Shown: positions 8,771 to 18,770 of the stretch, piece after piece
Layout: each line of letters begins with the position of its first letter
How positions within the stretch are numbered: the stretch's first letter is position 1
Assembly: GCA_900473745.1 (NCBI GenBank)
Contig: UCMW01000008.1
Location: 118,865 to 182,864 of the forward strand
Source of the DNA: Hyphomicrobiales bacterium
GTDB taxonomy: Bacteria; Pseudomonadota; Alphaproteobacteria; Rhizobiales; Rhizobiaceae
Direction of reading: 5' to 3'
DNA: 64,000 nucleotides
The notes under the pieces: model-generated
What the model saw: the letters and a program-made list of their open reading frames with translations, nothing else
Database searches by the model: none
Told to the model about the DNA's origin: nothing
Made by a program: the position numbers and the translations under genes

Positions 8771-9985
8771 ATGAGCAAGATCAAGGTAGCCAACCCGGTC
8801 GTCGATCTCGACGGCGACGAGATGACCCGCATTATCTGGCAGTTCATCAAGGAGAAGCTGATCCTTCCCTACCTGGATCTCGACATCGAATACTACGACC
8901 TTTCCGTCGAGAACCGCGACGCGACCAACGACCAGGTCACCATCGATGCCGCCCACGCCATCAAGAAGCACGGCGTCGGCATCAAGTGCGCGACGATCAC
9001 GCCGGATGAGCAGCGCGTCAAGGAATTCAACCTCAAGGAAATGTGGAAGAGCCCGAACGGCACGATCCGCAACATCCTCGGCGGAGTCATCTTCCGCGAA
9101 CCGATCATCTGCAAGAACGTGCCGCGCCTGGTTCCCGGCTGGACCAAGCCGATCGTCGTTGGCCGTCATGCTTTCGGCGACCAGTACAAAGCAACCGACT
9201 TCAAGTTCCCCGGCAAGGGCAAGCTGACGATCAAGTTCGTCGGTGAAGATGGCGAAGTGATCGAAAAGGAAGTCTACAACGCACCGGGCGCCGGCGTCGC
9301 CCTGGCGATGTACAACCTCGACGAATCGATCCGCGAATTCGCCCGTGCTTCGATGATGTACGGCCTGATGCGCAAGTGGCCTGTCTACCTGTCGACCAAG
9401 AATACGATTCTCAAGGCCTATGACGGCCGCTTCAAGGACATCTTCGAAGAAGTCTACCAGACCGAATTCAAGGCGAAGTTCGACGAAGCCGGCATCGTCT
9501 ACGAACACCGCCTGATCGACGACATGGTCGCCTCTGCGCTCAAGTGGTCCGGCGGTTACGTCTGGGCCTGCAAGAACTATGACGGCGACGTCCAGTCCGA
9601 CACGGTCGCTCAGGGCTTCGGCTCGCTCGGCCTGATGACCTCGGTTTTGCTTTCCCCCGATGGCCGCACGGTCGAAGCTGAAGCAGCCCACGGTACGGTG
9701 ACGCGTCACTACCGCCAGCACCAGAAGGGTCAGGAAACCTCGACCAACTCGATCGCCTCGATCTTCGCCTGGACCCGTGGCCTCGCCCACCGCGCCAAGC
9801 TGGACGACAATGCTGACCTGGCCAACTTCGCGACGACGCTCGAAAAGGTCTGCATCGACACGGTTGAGGCAGGCTTCATGACGAAGGATCTGGCGCTGCT
9901 CATCGGTCCCGATCAGCCGTGGCTCTCGACCACCGCCTTCCTCGACAAGGTCGACGAAAACCTGAAGAAGGCCATGGCCGCCTGA
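8771..9985 (+). CDS. icd: NADP-dependent isocitrate dehydrogenase
   Basis: This TCA-cycle enzyme converts isocitrate to 2-oxoglutarate with NADP+. The 404-residue protein is of the eukaryote-like homodimeric type seen in rhizobia: [20 protein letters not shown] at the start, the substrate-binding serine region [19 protein letters not shown], catalytic [20 protein letters not shown] and the NADP-binding [16 protein letters not shown] segment. GAGGATATTC before ATG 8771 sets the start; the open frame upstream is not coding. A promoter candidate, TTGCCT (8679) with TATAGG (8701) at 16-base spacing, lies about 65 bases upstream. Confidence 0.97.
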   Translation: MSKIKVANPVVDLDGDEMTRIIWQFIKEKLILPYLDLDIEYYDLSVENRDATNDQVTIDAAHAIKKHGVGIKCATITPDEQRVKEFNLKEMWKSPNGTIRNILGGVIFREPIICKNVPRLVPGWTKPIVVGRHAFGDQYKATDFKFPGKGKLTIKFVGEDGEVIEKEVYNAPGAGVALAMYNLDESIREFARASMMYGLMRKWPVYLSTKNTILKAYDGRFKDIFEEVYQTEFKAKFDEAGIVYEHRLIDDMVASALKWSGGYVWACKNYDGDVQSDTVAQGFGSLGLMTSVLLSPDGRTVEAEAAHGTVTRHYRQHQKGQETSTNSIASIFAWTRGLAHRAKLDDNADLANFATTLEKVCIDTVEAGFMTKDLALLIGPDQPWLSTTAFLDKVDENLKKAMAA

Positions 9986-10011
9986 TCGGCAGCCAAGGCT
10001 TGAAAATCCAG

Positions 10012-10044
10012 AACCCGGTCACGGCAACGTGGCCGGGTTTTCTG
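10012..10044 (+). terminator. Intrinsic terminator of icd
   Basis: AACCCGG-T-CACG and CGTG-G-CCGGGTT form a strong GC-rich stem around a short CAA loop, followed by TTTTCT. It begins 27 bases after the icd stop. The remaining 170 bases up to 10214 show no gene. Confidence 0.85.
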
Positions 10045-10214
10045 TATCCGTGATGTCCACCCTGCAAACCAGTTGGTCGAGGCAGAACCAAAAGTTCAAG
10101 ACGTGCACCCCAGGCCCATCTATGACAAGACATGCTCCAATGAGCAGGGAAGTCAGAGCACAATGGACAATGTTGAGGTTTGATTTACACCGACGTTTTG
10201 GTTCGGGAGGTTGG

Positions 10215-12617
10215 TTAAGATCTTCCAGCTAGCTCGTTTACCTTGCGACCGAAAGCGCCCATCTCGAACGGTTTCGTCATCACGTGCATGTCCTGGTTGA
10301 AGTGGGCTGGATTGAGAACTGCGTTTTCCGCGTAGCCGGTGATGAACAGCACCTTAAGGCCGCTGCGGGCAACGCGCGCCGCGTCGGCAAGTTGACGACC
10401 GTTCATGCCATTTGGCAAGCCAACATCCGTGACGAGCAGATCTATGGGGCGGTTGCTATTCAGCACCTTCATCGCGGACGGACCATCAGCCGCTTCAATG
10501 ACGGAATAGCCCAGCTCCTCCAAATAATCCGCTGCCACCATCCGGATCAGTGGCTCATCATCGACCAGCAGAACAGTTTCGCTGTGTTCAGCATTTTTTA
10601 CGATGGGCTGCGTAGTTTCTTTTTCGGGGCCGATTTGTTCAGTCTCGGAATGACGCGGCAAATAGATGGTAACTTTAGTTCCCTGGCCGACTTCTGAGGT
10701 GATCTCCGCTGCGCCCCCGGATTGGCCAGCAAACCCGTACACCATCGATAGACCCAGACCTGTCCCCTGCCCGATCGGCTTCGTTGTGAAGAAGGGATCA
10801 AACGCGCGGGCCATCACTTCCGGAGACATGCCCGAGCCCGTATCACTTACGCTCAGCCGGACATACGCACCGGGCTCAATGTCATGCTGCGCAACCGTCT
10901 TGGGATCCAGCCAGACATTTCGGGTTTCGATAACCAGCGAGCCACCATCGGGCATGGCGTCACGCGCATTTAGGCAAAGGTTGAGCAGCGCGTTTTCGAG
11001 TTGTCCCGCATCGACAAAGGTCGGCCACGACGAGTTTTCAGTTCGCGCTTGGACAGCAATACCCGGTCCGACACTGCGGTGCACAAGTTGCAAAATTCCG
11101 CCAATCAGTGAGTTCACATCCACAGGCTTTGGATCAAGGGTCTGCCGCCGTGAGAAAGCCAACAGTCTCTGCGTCAGCGCGGATGCCCTCCTTACCGACT
11201 GACTTGCCTCGCTGAGGAAATGATCCACATCGGACAGTCGACCCTGCGTCACGCGACGAGAAATCGCCTCCAGGCTCCCGCCGATACCGCCGAGAATGTT
11301 GTTGAAGTCGTGGGCCAGACCACCGGTTAGCTGTCCCACGGCCTCCATTTTCTGAGACTGACGCAGCAAATCTTGTGCTTGGGCCAATTCTGTCTCGCGG
11401 GCTTTGTACTCAGAAAGGTCTCGGCCAACTGCAATGAAGTTGACGTTGTCTGCTTCTGGCGAAACGGTCCAACCGATTGAAGTCCAATTCCCAGACTTGC
11501 TCATGATCCTGTTTTCGAAACGGGTGGGCTGACCGGTCCTTCCCATTTCCATAAGCGCCATCGTCGTGGCCCCGACATCGTCCGGATGAATTATGTCAGC
11601 GTATGGATTGGTAAGCAGTTCATGCTCGGTCCAGCCGAGTACCATCGTCCAGGCTGGATTGACCGCGGACATGCGACCATCATAGCTAGCCCGGGCCAAC
11701 ATATCTTCAGAGAGGCGCCAGAGCTGATCACGCTCGGCGCGCGCCGCCTTCTCATCAGTCACATCTCTGACAATGCAGTAAATCTTGTCCACCTCGGGAA
11801 CGCAGACCCAGGAGAACCATCGGTATCCACCGTCTTTGGCTCGGTAACGGTTCTCGACTTCAATGACAGCCTCACCCTGAACAAGTTTTTCCAGTGCCTG
11901 GCGAGCGCTCGGTATATCGTCCGGATGTAGAAGGTCGGCGAAGTAGGCGCCCCGCATCTCACTTGGTGTATATCCCAGCCGCACACCCCAGGCGGGGTTA
12001 GTCGCAATGAAGTGGCCATCCATGCTGACGACGGCCAACATATCCGGGTTTACATTCCAGGTCGTGCCCTGCTCATGAGCACGCTCCAAAACTTGGCGCT
12101 CAAGGTCTTCGTTTAGCTCGCGAAGGGCCTGCGTCGAGCGAACAAAGTCACTGGTCTCAATGACGATGGCAATCACCCCAATTACGCGGCTGGTGTCATC
12201 TACAACTGGAGAGTAATCGAGGTTCATCCAGACGCGTTCTGCTTCTCCAGAACGATACAAGATCAGTTCCTGATCCTTGTAGGACAGTGTACCTCCCGAG
12301 AGACAGATGTTCATGACTTTATCATTGAACGTCGCGACCTCAGGCCAGCCTTCCCGAACAGCGCAGCCCAACAGACCGGGATGCCTTTGCCCCGCAAACT
12401 GGGCATAGGCATCGTTGTAGATCATCACGCCATCTTCGCCCCACAGCGATACGATAGGCACAGGCGAACGTATGAGCCAGGCGACCGTGGTCCGGATTGC
12501 GGCTGTCCAGTTCTCAACCGAACCAAGAGCAGTAGAAGACCAGTCGTAGCTGGCGATGAGTTCCGAAATTTCGCCAGTCTTCGGGAGAAATGTTGGTCTT
12601 TGTGCGGCTGCGGGCAT
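10215..12617 (-). CDS. PAS-containing hybrid sensor histidine kinase with receiver domain
   Basis: This soluble 800-residue signalling protein has no membrane segment. In order it carries a degenerate N-terminal PAS domain (about 40-165), two further PAS domains with HPDD-type signatures (about 190-290 and 305-405), a histidine kinase core with phospho-acceptor His436 in GGLAHDFNN, an ATPase domain with N-box LNARDAMPDGG and G-boxes DTGSGM and GTGLGL, and a C-terminal receiver with Asp731 and Lys782. This layout is common in rhizobial light or stress sensing kinases, but no LOV cysteine motif is seen. The start ATG 12617 has GGAGACCAGG before it; GTG 12674 is open but unsupported. No partner regulator is adjacent. 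Confidence 0.82.
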   Translation of the reverse strand: MPAAAQRPTFLPKTGEISELIASYDWSSTALGSVENWTAAIRTTVAWLIRSPVPIVSLWGEDGVMIYNDAYAQFAGQRHPGLLGCAVREGWPEVATFNDKVMNICLSGGTLSYKDQELILYRSGEAERVWMNLDYSPVVDDTSRVIGVIAIVIETSDFVRSTQALRELNEDLERQVLERAHEQGTTWNVNPDMLAVVSMDGHFIATNPAWGVRLGYTPSEMRGAYFADLLHPDDIPSARQALEKLVQGEAVIEVENRYRAKDGGYRWFSWVCVPEVDKIYCIVRDVTDEKAARAERDQLWRLSEDMLARASYDGRMSAVNPAWTMVLGWTEHELLTNPYADIIHPDDVGATTMALMEMGRTGQPTRFENRIMSKSGNWTSIGWTVSPEADNVNFIAVGRDLSEYKARETELAQAQDLLRQSQKMEAVGQLTGGLAHDFNNILGGIGGSLEAISRRVTQGRLSDVDHFLSEASQSVRRASALTQRLLAFSRRQTLDPKPVDVNSLIGGILQLVHRSVGPGIAVQARTENSSWPTFVDAGQLENALLNLCLNARDAMPDGGSLVIETRNVWLDPKTVAQHDIEPGAYVRLSVSDTGSGMSPEVMARAFDPFFTTKPIGQGTGLGLSMVYGFAGQSGGAAEITSEVGQGTKVTIYLPRHSETEQIGPEKETTQPIVKNAEHSETVLLVDDEPLIRMVAADYLEELGYSVIEAADGPSAMKVLNSNRPIDLLVTDVGLPNGMNGRQLADAARVARSGLKVLFITGYAENAVLNPAHFNQDMHVMTKPFEMGAFGRKVNELAGRS

Positions 12618-13127
12618 CCTGGTCTCCGGGTTGGACTGCATCAACGAAATCGTGCTTGCCTGACATCCAAGCACTTTGGCCCAGCGCTAAATCGTCCCGC
12701 GTCCGAGAAGGATGAATCAACAATGGGGCAGGACGTCAGTGGCAATTCAGGGCAAACCGGGTTTTAACGCCTGTGCCGGACAAAAGATCCACTGCCCCCG
12801 AAAAGGCGAGGCCATGTTCGCCACGACAATCATTGCCGCGTGCAGGGCATTTGAACATGCCCATTTCTCACTTTTTGACCAGCGCGAAGCCGGCGGCTGC
12901 CAATCCCGTCCCCTGCAAAGAGTTACGCGGCCTGCGATTTAGTTTGGGAAGTTGCTTGCGAAAGCCAATGCAACTTCGCGCGCCCGTGATAGGTATCGAG
13001 ACACGGCGCTCCCGTCCTCACCTTGCGCTCACGGGAAACGCTCGAAATATGCTTCGAACCTCCCAAACGCTTAATATGTTGCCGCCAACGACTCGCAGTT
13101 TCCATTGTCATCTGGCATGAGTGTGAA
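12618..13127. other. Divergent intergenic region, no gene seen
   Basis: This 510-base region separates two divergent histidine kinase genes. Several short open frames occur, but none has a credible ribosome site with protein-like composition. It should hold the promoters of both kinases; I could not pick a convincing -35/-10 pair. Confidence 0.5.
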
Positions 13128-14456
13128 ATGCCGCTCAGTACGCGCCAGTTTGTTAGCTCGACCTTTGCCATCGTCCTGTTTGGCATCGTCGCCGTTTGTG
13201 CTTTGATCGGCTCCACGATCTGGCTTTCAGAACGCGCACAAACCCTTTCAGAAGCAGTTTTCAAAGCCCGCGACGTCAAGGCACTCGCAGTTGAGTTACG
13301 GTCGGCTCTTCAGACGGCCGAATCCAGTCAGAGAGGATACCTCTACACTGGAAACGAGATTTATCTGTCTCCCTATGATCAGGCAAAGCAAAAAGCTTCC
13401 CTTACCTTGGCGGCCCTTCCAGCGGCACTTGCCGAATATCCAGAATTGACCGCTGCCATGGAGAGACTGACTCAGGTCGGCCGTGAAAAGGTGGCTGAAA
13501 TGGAAACCTCCATCGCATTGAAGCAGGCGCGTGAAGAAGCCGGCGCATTGTCGCTTATTCGCACCAATCGCGGCAAGCTGCAGATGGACGAGATAAATGT
13601 ATTCGTCTCCGGAATAGTTCTCGCTGCTGATGATCGTCTTTCGGCACTTGTCAACGAACAAACAGAGAACGCGGTCTGGCTTCGCCTTGTTTCGATCATT
13701 GACGGCGGCTTCATGCTCCTGCTTGTCGCTGGCGCGGTATACATCGTCGTGAAGTACACAGGTGAACTGAAAGTCTCGCAGCTCGCTCTTGCTCGATCGA
13801 ACGATAGCTTGGAGCGAAGAGTGGGCGAGCGCACGGCCGAACTAGCTGCTGCCCGCGACCGAGCCGAGATATTGTTGAGCGAAGTCAATCACCGCGTCGC
13901 CAACAGCCTGACGCTCGTTGGTTCGCTAATTGCGTTGCAGGCTCGCGCCCAGAACAGCGATGCCACCAGACAGGCGCTGAACGAAACAAAGGCACGTGTG
14001 CAGGCAGTGGCACTGCTTCACCGGCGTCTCTATGAGGCGGGAGATGGCCAAGAAGTCGCGATTGACGAATATCTGGTCGGGCTCCTCGAACAATTCAAGG
14101 CAACAACCTCGTCCCCAAACATGATCACGGTTATGCATGCGCTTGACCCGATCAAGCTGAAGACAGACGCCAGCGTCAATCTCGGCGTTATCGTCTCCGA
14201 ATGGGTAATGAACGCGTTTAAATACGCCTATCCCAATCGCTCCGGCGAAATCAGGGTTACCTTGACGCGTCACGAAGATGGCTTTTGTATCTTGAAAGTT
14301 GAGGACGATGGCGTCGGTCGCCGCGAAGGAGCAGCAGCACAGGGCACGGGGCTCGGCACACGGATCGTGAACGCCATGGCCTCCAGCATGGGGGCGACAG
14401 TCGAATATGTTGCCCGCTCTCCGGGAACAAGCGCGAAGCTTTCTTTTCCGACATAG
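13128..14456 (+). CDS. CHASE3-type HWE/HisKA_2 sensor histidine kinase
   Basis: This inner-membrane kinase has 442 residues. A transmembrane helix (about 12-33) is followed by a periplasmic CHASE3-like domain with ESSQRGYLYTGNEIYLSPYD (66-84), a second transmembrane helix (190-209), a coiled linker, a HisKA_2 domain with His255 in SEVNHRVANSL, and an HWE/HATPase domain with Asn362 in NAFKYAYP and GTGLGTRIV. Kinases of this group often feed the alphaproteobacterial general stress response (PhyR), but no PhyR or EcfG gene is nearby. The start ATG 13128 places the first helix correctly; the longer frame from 13023 does not. A periplasmic binding protein gene follows on the same strand. Confidence 0.85.
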   Translation: MPLSTRQFVSSTFAIVLFGIVAVCALIGSTIWLSERAQTLSEAVFKARDVKALAVELRSALQTAESSQRGYLYTGNEIYLSPYDQAKQKASLTLAALPAALAEYPELTAAMERLTQVGREKVAEMETSIALKQAREEAGALSLIRTNRGKLQMDEINVFVSGIVLAADDRLSALVNEQTENAVWLRLVSIIDGGFMLLLVAGAVYIVVKYTGELKVSQLALARSNDSLERRVGERTAELAAARDRAEILLSEVNHRVANSLTLVGSLIALQARAQNSDATRQALNETKARVQAVALLHRRLYEAGDGQEVAIDEYLVGLLEQFKATTSSPNMITVMHALDPIKLKTDASVNLGVIVSEWVMNAFKYAYPNRSGEIRVTLTRHEDGFCILKVEDDGVGRREGAAAQGTGLGTRIVNAMASSMGATVEYVARSPGTSAKLSFPT

Positions 14457-14462
14457 CGTGGT

Positions 14463-14478
14463 GCATCTGGCCAGATGC
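14463..14478. promoter_or_regulatory. 16-bp perfect palindrome upstream of the binding-protein gene
   Basis: GCATCTGGCCAGATGC is a perfect 16-bp palindrome lying 7 bases after the kinase stop and 48 bases before the next ATG. It could be an operator or a short stem ending the kinase transcript; there is no loop and only a short T-run (GGTTTTG) downstream. Confidence 0.4.
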
Positions 14479-14525
14479 CGGTTTTGCATGCATAGCTTAT
14501 TGCTAGCACACCCACGGCGGCCCGG

Positions 14526-15650
14526 ATGATCAGTCGAAATCTTTTCAAAGCCCTCGTTCTGGGTTCCATTTCCACCGCATTTGGTAGCGGCGAGGCTGTG
14601 GCAGGTGGTAAAACGGAGCCGTTCAGACTGGCGCCTTTCGACATTGCTGCAGATGACTGCACGGCCCCTGCAGGACTCAATCGCAATCTGGTCTTCTTTC
14701 AGGACAATGACCGCCAGTTTATGGAAGGCGTGAAGTTCGGCCTGTCGCAGGCAGCGCAGAAGCGCGGACTGAAATTCTCGGTGGAGTTGGCCGACAACGA
14801 TGCGGGCAAAATGCTAAATGGAGTCGATGCTGCCGTTGGGTCGAAAGTCGGCGCAATGGTTGTAGCACCTGTCGATGCCGTGGGCCTTTCACCGTCCCTC
14901 GAGAAGGCGATACAACACGGGGTCTACGTCGGTACGATCGTCCCGCCGCCGGCGGTGACTATTCTTAATGCCCCGCAATATCTGACCGGCGAACGACTGG
15001 CACTGGCAGCTTCGGATTACATCGCACGCGAACTAAACGGCCGGGCGAACGTCGTTCTTCTGACGCATGACAGCTTGCAGTTCCTCGCGCCTCGGTTCAA
15101 GGCCATGCGCGACGTTTTGGGCAAACTTCCCGATGTGCGGATCGTCGCGGACATTTCCCCGAGCCCCGTAAACGTCGAGGGCGGATACGAGATGATGAAA
15201 CTCATCTTGCTGGCCCACCCCAAGATTGACGTCATTCTCGGAGCCGACACCGTTGTAATCGGCGCTCTAAAAGCGCTGCGGGAGGCCGGTCGAACATCGC
15301 CAAAACAATTCCTTGGAGGTATCGACGGAGAACCGGATGCCGTTGCGGAACTGAAAGATCAGCAGAGCCCCTATAAGGCAAGCGTGAGCCTGGCCTCCCC
15401 GGTGTTCGGTTTTGCGCTCGGATCGTTTGCCGCAGACTGGCAAGACGGCAAAAGCGTACCCCAGGCTATGGACATTCTTCCGAAACTGCTGACTGCAGAA
15501 AACATAGCCCAATATGAGGCTGATCTTCAGGATCCGGCCTCTGTCTTTGCCGATCATCGCCGCCGGGAGGTGTACCTCAAGATGTACGGCAATATCTGCT
15601 TTGAAACCCGAAACGAGTATCTGAACTTTCCGTGGTCATCAGACCACTAG
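14526..15650 (+). CDS. Periplasmic sugar-binding protein (Peripla_BP_4 type), orphan
   Basis: This 374-residue exported protein has a signal peptide ending AVA (about residues 1-26) and a ribose-binding-protein-like fold: NLVFFQDNDRQFMEGVKFGL, GAMVVAPVDAVG in the first lobe and KIDVILGADTVVIGALKALREAG with FLGGIDGEPDAV in the second. No ABC ATPase or permease is adjacent. The kinase with a periplasmic CHASE3 domain ends 69 bases upstream, so the protein may be a ligand receptor for that kinase rather than a transporter part. That pairing is inference. The ribosome site is weak. Confidence 0.75.
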   Translation: MISRNLFKALVLGSISTAFGSGEAVAGGKTEPFRLAPFDIAADDCTAPAGLNRNLVFFQDNDRQFMEGVKFGLSQAAQKRGLKFSVELADNDAGKMLNGVDAAVGSKVGAMVVAPVDAVGLSPSLEKAIQHGVYVGTIVPPPAVTILNAPQYLTGERLALAASDYIARELNGRANVVLLTHDSLQFLAPRFKAMRDVLGKLPDVRIVADISPSPVNVEGGYEMMKLILLAHPKIDVILGADTVVIGALKALREAGRTSPKQFLGGIDGEPDAVAELKDQQSPYKASVSLASPVFGFALGSFAADWQDGKSVPQAMDILPKLLTAENIAQYEADLQDPASVFADHRRREVYLKMYGNICFETRNEYLNFPWSSDH

Positions 15651-15759
15651 CCGTTCTAAGCCATGGGCTTGTCACTGACTTCTGGCTCAGGCACAGCGCT
15701 CCGCAGCCGACACTCATGTCGTTCGCAACTCCAAGCGTAGCCCGATCTTGCAGACGCCA

Positions 15760-16989
15760 TCAGACTTCTGCCCGGGCGAGCCCGCGGGCCATCGCGGCGA
15801 TGAGGTCGGTTCTCGTAACTATACCGATGAGTTTGCCATATTCCAGAATGGGCACTGCATCGACATCTGTGTCCCCCATCAACGGCAACAACGCTCCGAG
15901 CGGCGTGGTCGCAATCGCACGAGGGACCGTGACACTCATGATGTCGATTGCGAGGACTGGTTTATCCCTGTCGGGATCGATCAGCCTTCGCAGAGCGGGG
16001 ATGAGACCTCGATCAAGACGAAGTGCGTCTTCTCTTGCGCGGCTAATGAGATGCATCTGGAAGATAATGCCTAAAAACCGCTGCTTCTCATCAATGACAG
16101 GTAGCGATGTGAAACGGTGACGCCGGAAGAGATCCGCGACCGTACCCAAATCTGTATCTGCCTTCACCGTGATCAGATTCGAGGACATGATGGCGCCCGC
16201 AGTTGGGGTGCCGGTCTGGTGTGCTGCCGCCTGGAGCTCGGCTGCACCGATAAGGCGTGCCAAATCTTCGACGCCGAGATTGAATGACTGTCGATAGCGC
16301 TGAAGGATATCGCTCAGCTCAATCTCGGAAAGCCCCAGTCGTTCGGCAGCGATCCTGTCAGCGGTGCCATGTCTGTTCTGCTGGTCGAATTGACGAAACG
16401 GATAGCGGCGCCCTGTGAGCCTGGCAAAGGCGATCGCAATCAGGACGAGGCTTGCCGTGCCCGTCGCAATTGGCGCAAGCGCGAACCAGAAACCGAGACG
16501 CTCCACAGCGTCCGGGCTCATGGCAGCCGTCATGGCGACTGCTCCTGCCGGCGGATGAACTGCCCGCAGCATGAACGTTACAAGGATCGCAAGAGCGACG
16601 GCAACGGCGATCCGTAACGTCGGCTCGTGAATGAACAGCGAGATTGCCACGCCAACAAAAGCAGCTGCCGTATTGCCGATGACTGCAGACCATGGCTGAG
16701 CGAGCGGACTGTTGGGAACGGCAAACAGGAGAACGGCACTCGCGCCCAGCGGTGCGACAAGGTAGAGGCCACTTTCAAGATTAACGCCGGGAGACAGCAA
16801 GAAAAATCCGGTCAGCCAAAGCCCGATGAAAGCTCCAAGGCCAGCACGCAGAGCCTCCATTGGAGCCGTGCCAGTCACTGCCGGCCCAAATGAACGTAAG
16901 AACTGCAATTGAATATTCCCGATCGATCGAAAGCACAAACTTTCAGCAAATGATTGAAATTTCAACCGACAAGCAGCGCTCTGAGCCAC
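15760..16989 (-). CDS. HPP family membrane protein with two CBS domains
   Basis: The N-terminal 190 residues carry an HPP domain with several transmembrane helices and the signature RAVHPPAGAVAM. The C-terminal 160 residues are two CBS domains: IMSSNLITVKADTDLGTVADLF, then DIMSVTVPRAIATTPLGAL. Proteins of this type are integral membrane proteins of uncertain role; some plant HPP proteins carry nitrite, and CBS pairs usually bind adenine nucleotides. The start is uncertain: ATG 16989 gives about 25 extra residues before the conserved LQFLRSFGPA; a TTG just before it is possible. It converges on the binding-protein gene. Confidence 0.78.
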   Translation of the reverse strand: MAQSAACRLKFQSFAESLCFRSIGNIQLQFLRSFGPAVTGTAPMEALRAGLGAFIGLWLTGFFLLSPGVNLESGLYLVAPLGASAVLLFAVPNSPLAQPWSAVIGNTAAAFVGVAISLFIHEPTLRIAVAVALAILVTFMLRAVHPPAGAVAMTAAMSPDAVERLGFWFALAPIATGTASLVLIAIAFARLTGRRYPFRQFDQQNRHGTADRIAAERLGLSEIELSDILQRYRQSFNLGVEDLARLIGAAELQAAAHQTGTPTAGAIMSSNLITVKADTDLGTVADLFRRHRFTSLPVIDEKQRFLGIIFQMHLISRAREDALRLDRGLIPALRRLIDPDRDKPVLAIDIMSVTVPRAIATTPLGALLPLMGDTDVDAVPILEYGKLIGIVTRTDLIAAMARGLARAEV

Positions 16990-17280
16990 CGTAACTTAAG
17001 ATGCGGGCATATGCCGTCAAATGGGCCGGTTTCAAGGCCAATTCCGCTCCTCAGAAGCTGTGTGACCTCGCTATATTGCCGTGAAGAGCTCATTCTTGAA
17101 CTCTTGGGGTAGATGCCCTGCTTTCAGCGATGCTCATCCGAAGTGCTATTGAAAGCAACCGAAACCGTACCCCCTCGAAAAATCAGCCGGAAAAATCAGA
17201 TAGAGCGTTGATCTCATGACATTTTCTGACTGGAACCGCCTCCATGTTCGTCCTTGAAGACTGATATCCTTCAGCAGAGC

Positions 17281-17811
17281 CTAATTGTTTTGAGACCCTG
17301 GTTCACGGGCGCTCCACAATCGTTCTGATGAGCCGTTTTCGTATCCTAGTCGATCGAAGCTCGCCACCTCCAGCATCAGACCCCATGGAGCGCGGAAATA
17401 AATCCACTCAAAGCCGGCCAGTGGCCCCTCTTCCACATGGTTCGGTCCGTCGAGCACGTCTACGCCCAGTTCCAGAAGGCGCTTCTTCGCTTCGTGAACA
17501 TCGTCAACCTGAAAGCAGAGATGCATGCCGCCAACTTCAGATGAGCGCAGCGTCGTGCCCGCAGGTTCATCGCCCGTATACTCGAACAGCTCCACGCTGG
17601 TGCCGAGACCGCATTTCAGGAACACAAGGTCTTTAATGTTCGATGTCGGCAACGCCCCGAGCTTTCGCTCCATGAAGGCCTCGTCGACGTCGAACGCCCC
17701 GGTTCGGAAGACATCGACAGCTCCAAACACTGCCTTGAAAAAGGCGATCCCCTGATCGATGTCCGGCACCGTGATGCCGATATGGTGCATTCCGAATGTC
17801 TTGAACCCCAT
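17281..17811 (-). CDS. VOC (glyoxalase/dioxygenase fold) family protein
   Basis: This 176-residue protein has the paired beta-alpha-beta modules of the vicinal-oxygen-chelate fold: MHHIGITVPDIDQGIAFFKAVFG at the N-terminus and GGMHLCFQVDDVHEAKKRLLELGV in the middle, with metal-ligand-like His, Glu (VELFEY) and Glu (MLEV) positions. VOC enzymes include glyoxalases, extradiol dioxygenases and isomerases; this one is closest in form to lactoylglutathione-lyase-like proteins in catabolic clusters. ATG 17811 is preferred because GGGAGG is spaced 5 bases before it; ATG 17814 is immediately adjacent. It is the last gene of the minus-strand catabolic set. Confidence 0.8.
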   Translation of the reverse strand: MGFKTFGMHHIGITVPDIDQGIAFFKAVFGAVDVFRTGAFDVDEAFMERKLGALPTSNIKDLVFLKCGLGTSVELFEYTGDEPAGTTLRSSEVGGMHLCFQVDDVHEAKKRLLELGVDVLDGPNHVEEGPLAGFEWIYFRAPWGLMLEVASFDRLGYENGSSERLWSAREPGSQNN

Positions 17812-17883
17812 CATTCCCTCCCAGCTTTTTACTAGTTGGCAGTGTCATTTGCGTGCTGTCATTGCCAGGTCACAACGCCTCGC

Positions 17884-18675
17884 TTATGTCAGGACCATGC
17901 CGCCATCGATCATCACGGTCTGGCCGGTCATGTAGTCGGACAAGGAAGAAGCCAGAAACAGAGTAGATCCCGTGAGGTCCTTGGGCGTCGAGACGCGACC
18001 AAGCAGGATCGACTGCGAAAACTCGTTTATCGCCTGATCTGGTTTCTGGGTGAGACCATGATCCATGAATTCTCGATCGAGCTGTTGCCAGAGTTCCGTC
18101 GCCACCACACCCGGCGCAAAGCAGTTCACGGTGATCCTGTGGTCAGCAAGAGCCCGCGCGGCCGCCTGGGTCAGGGCGACCACGGCGAATTTCGAAGCAC
18201 AGTAGTGGGCAAACAAGGGGTAGCCCTGCTTGCCGGCGATGGAGGGGGTATTGATGATCTTGCCTCCGCCGCCTTGCTTGATCATCTGCCGTGCGGCTTC
18301 CTGCGTGCCAATGAGGACGCCCAGTCCATTGATGTCCATGATGCGCCTGAAATCGGCCTCGGTAACCTCGAGGAAGGGGCATGTCTGACTGATACCGGCA
18401 TTGTTGAACATCACGTCTAGCCGCCCGAAATGGGAGACCGTCCCTTCGATGGCCTGTCTGGTGCTTGCGCGGTCGGAGACGTCGACCCTGACGGCCAGCG
18501 CCTTGCCACCTGTCTGCGCGATCGCTGCTGCCACCCCTTCGGCTGCCGTGGCGTTCAGATCAGCGACAACCACGTTCGCGCCGTTTGCGGCAAGATCCAA
18601 GGCGATCGCGGCGCCAATGCCACGGCCGGCACCGGTGACGATCACGACCTTTCCATTCATCATTTCACCAGGCAT
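17884..18675 (-). CDS. Short-chain dehydrogenase/reductase
   Basis: This classical SDR of 263 residues has the cofactor motif TGAGRGIG, the NNAG motif, and the catalytic Tyr and Lys in YCASK preceded by a serine in NTPSIAG. The AspLeuAsn segment VVVADLNA after the second strand favours NAD(H) over NADP(H). It resembles acetoin/diacetyl reductases and related polyol dehydrogenases. AAGGAGGATCTCTG precedes the ATG. It lies between the ABC importer and the VOC gene, so it probably oxidises the imported compound or an intermediate. Confidence 0.88.
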   Translation of the reverse strand: MPGEMMNGKVVIVTGAGRGIGAAIALDLAANGANVVVADLNATAAEGVAAAIAQTGGKALAVRVDVSDRASTRQAIEGTVSHFGRLDVMFNNAGISQTCPFLEVTEADFRRIMDINGLGVLIGTQEAARQMIKQGGGGKIINTPSIAGKQGYPLFAHYCASKFAVVALTQAAARALADHRITVNCFAPGVVATELWQQLDREFMDHGLTQKPDQAINEFSQSILLGRVSTPKDLTGSTLFLASSLSDYMTGQTVMIDGGMVLT

Positions 18676-18770
18676 CAGAGATCCTCCTTCGAAACCGACC
18701 CTGAATTGCGGGCCGAGCGAAGCTCGTGTTTATGGTCAGTTTTTCAATGCGCCTGGAGAAGCGGCAGCTG

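Noticed and set aside
8594..9790. 398-codon minus-strand frame opposite icd
   Set aside because: It is antisense to icd with shadow-like composition and no ribosome site.
12712..12942. 76-codon plus-strand frame between the two kinases
   Set aside because: The ribosome site is too close to the ATG and the composition is not protein-like.
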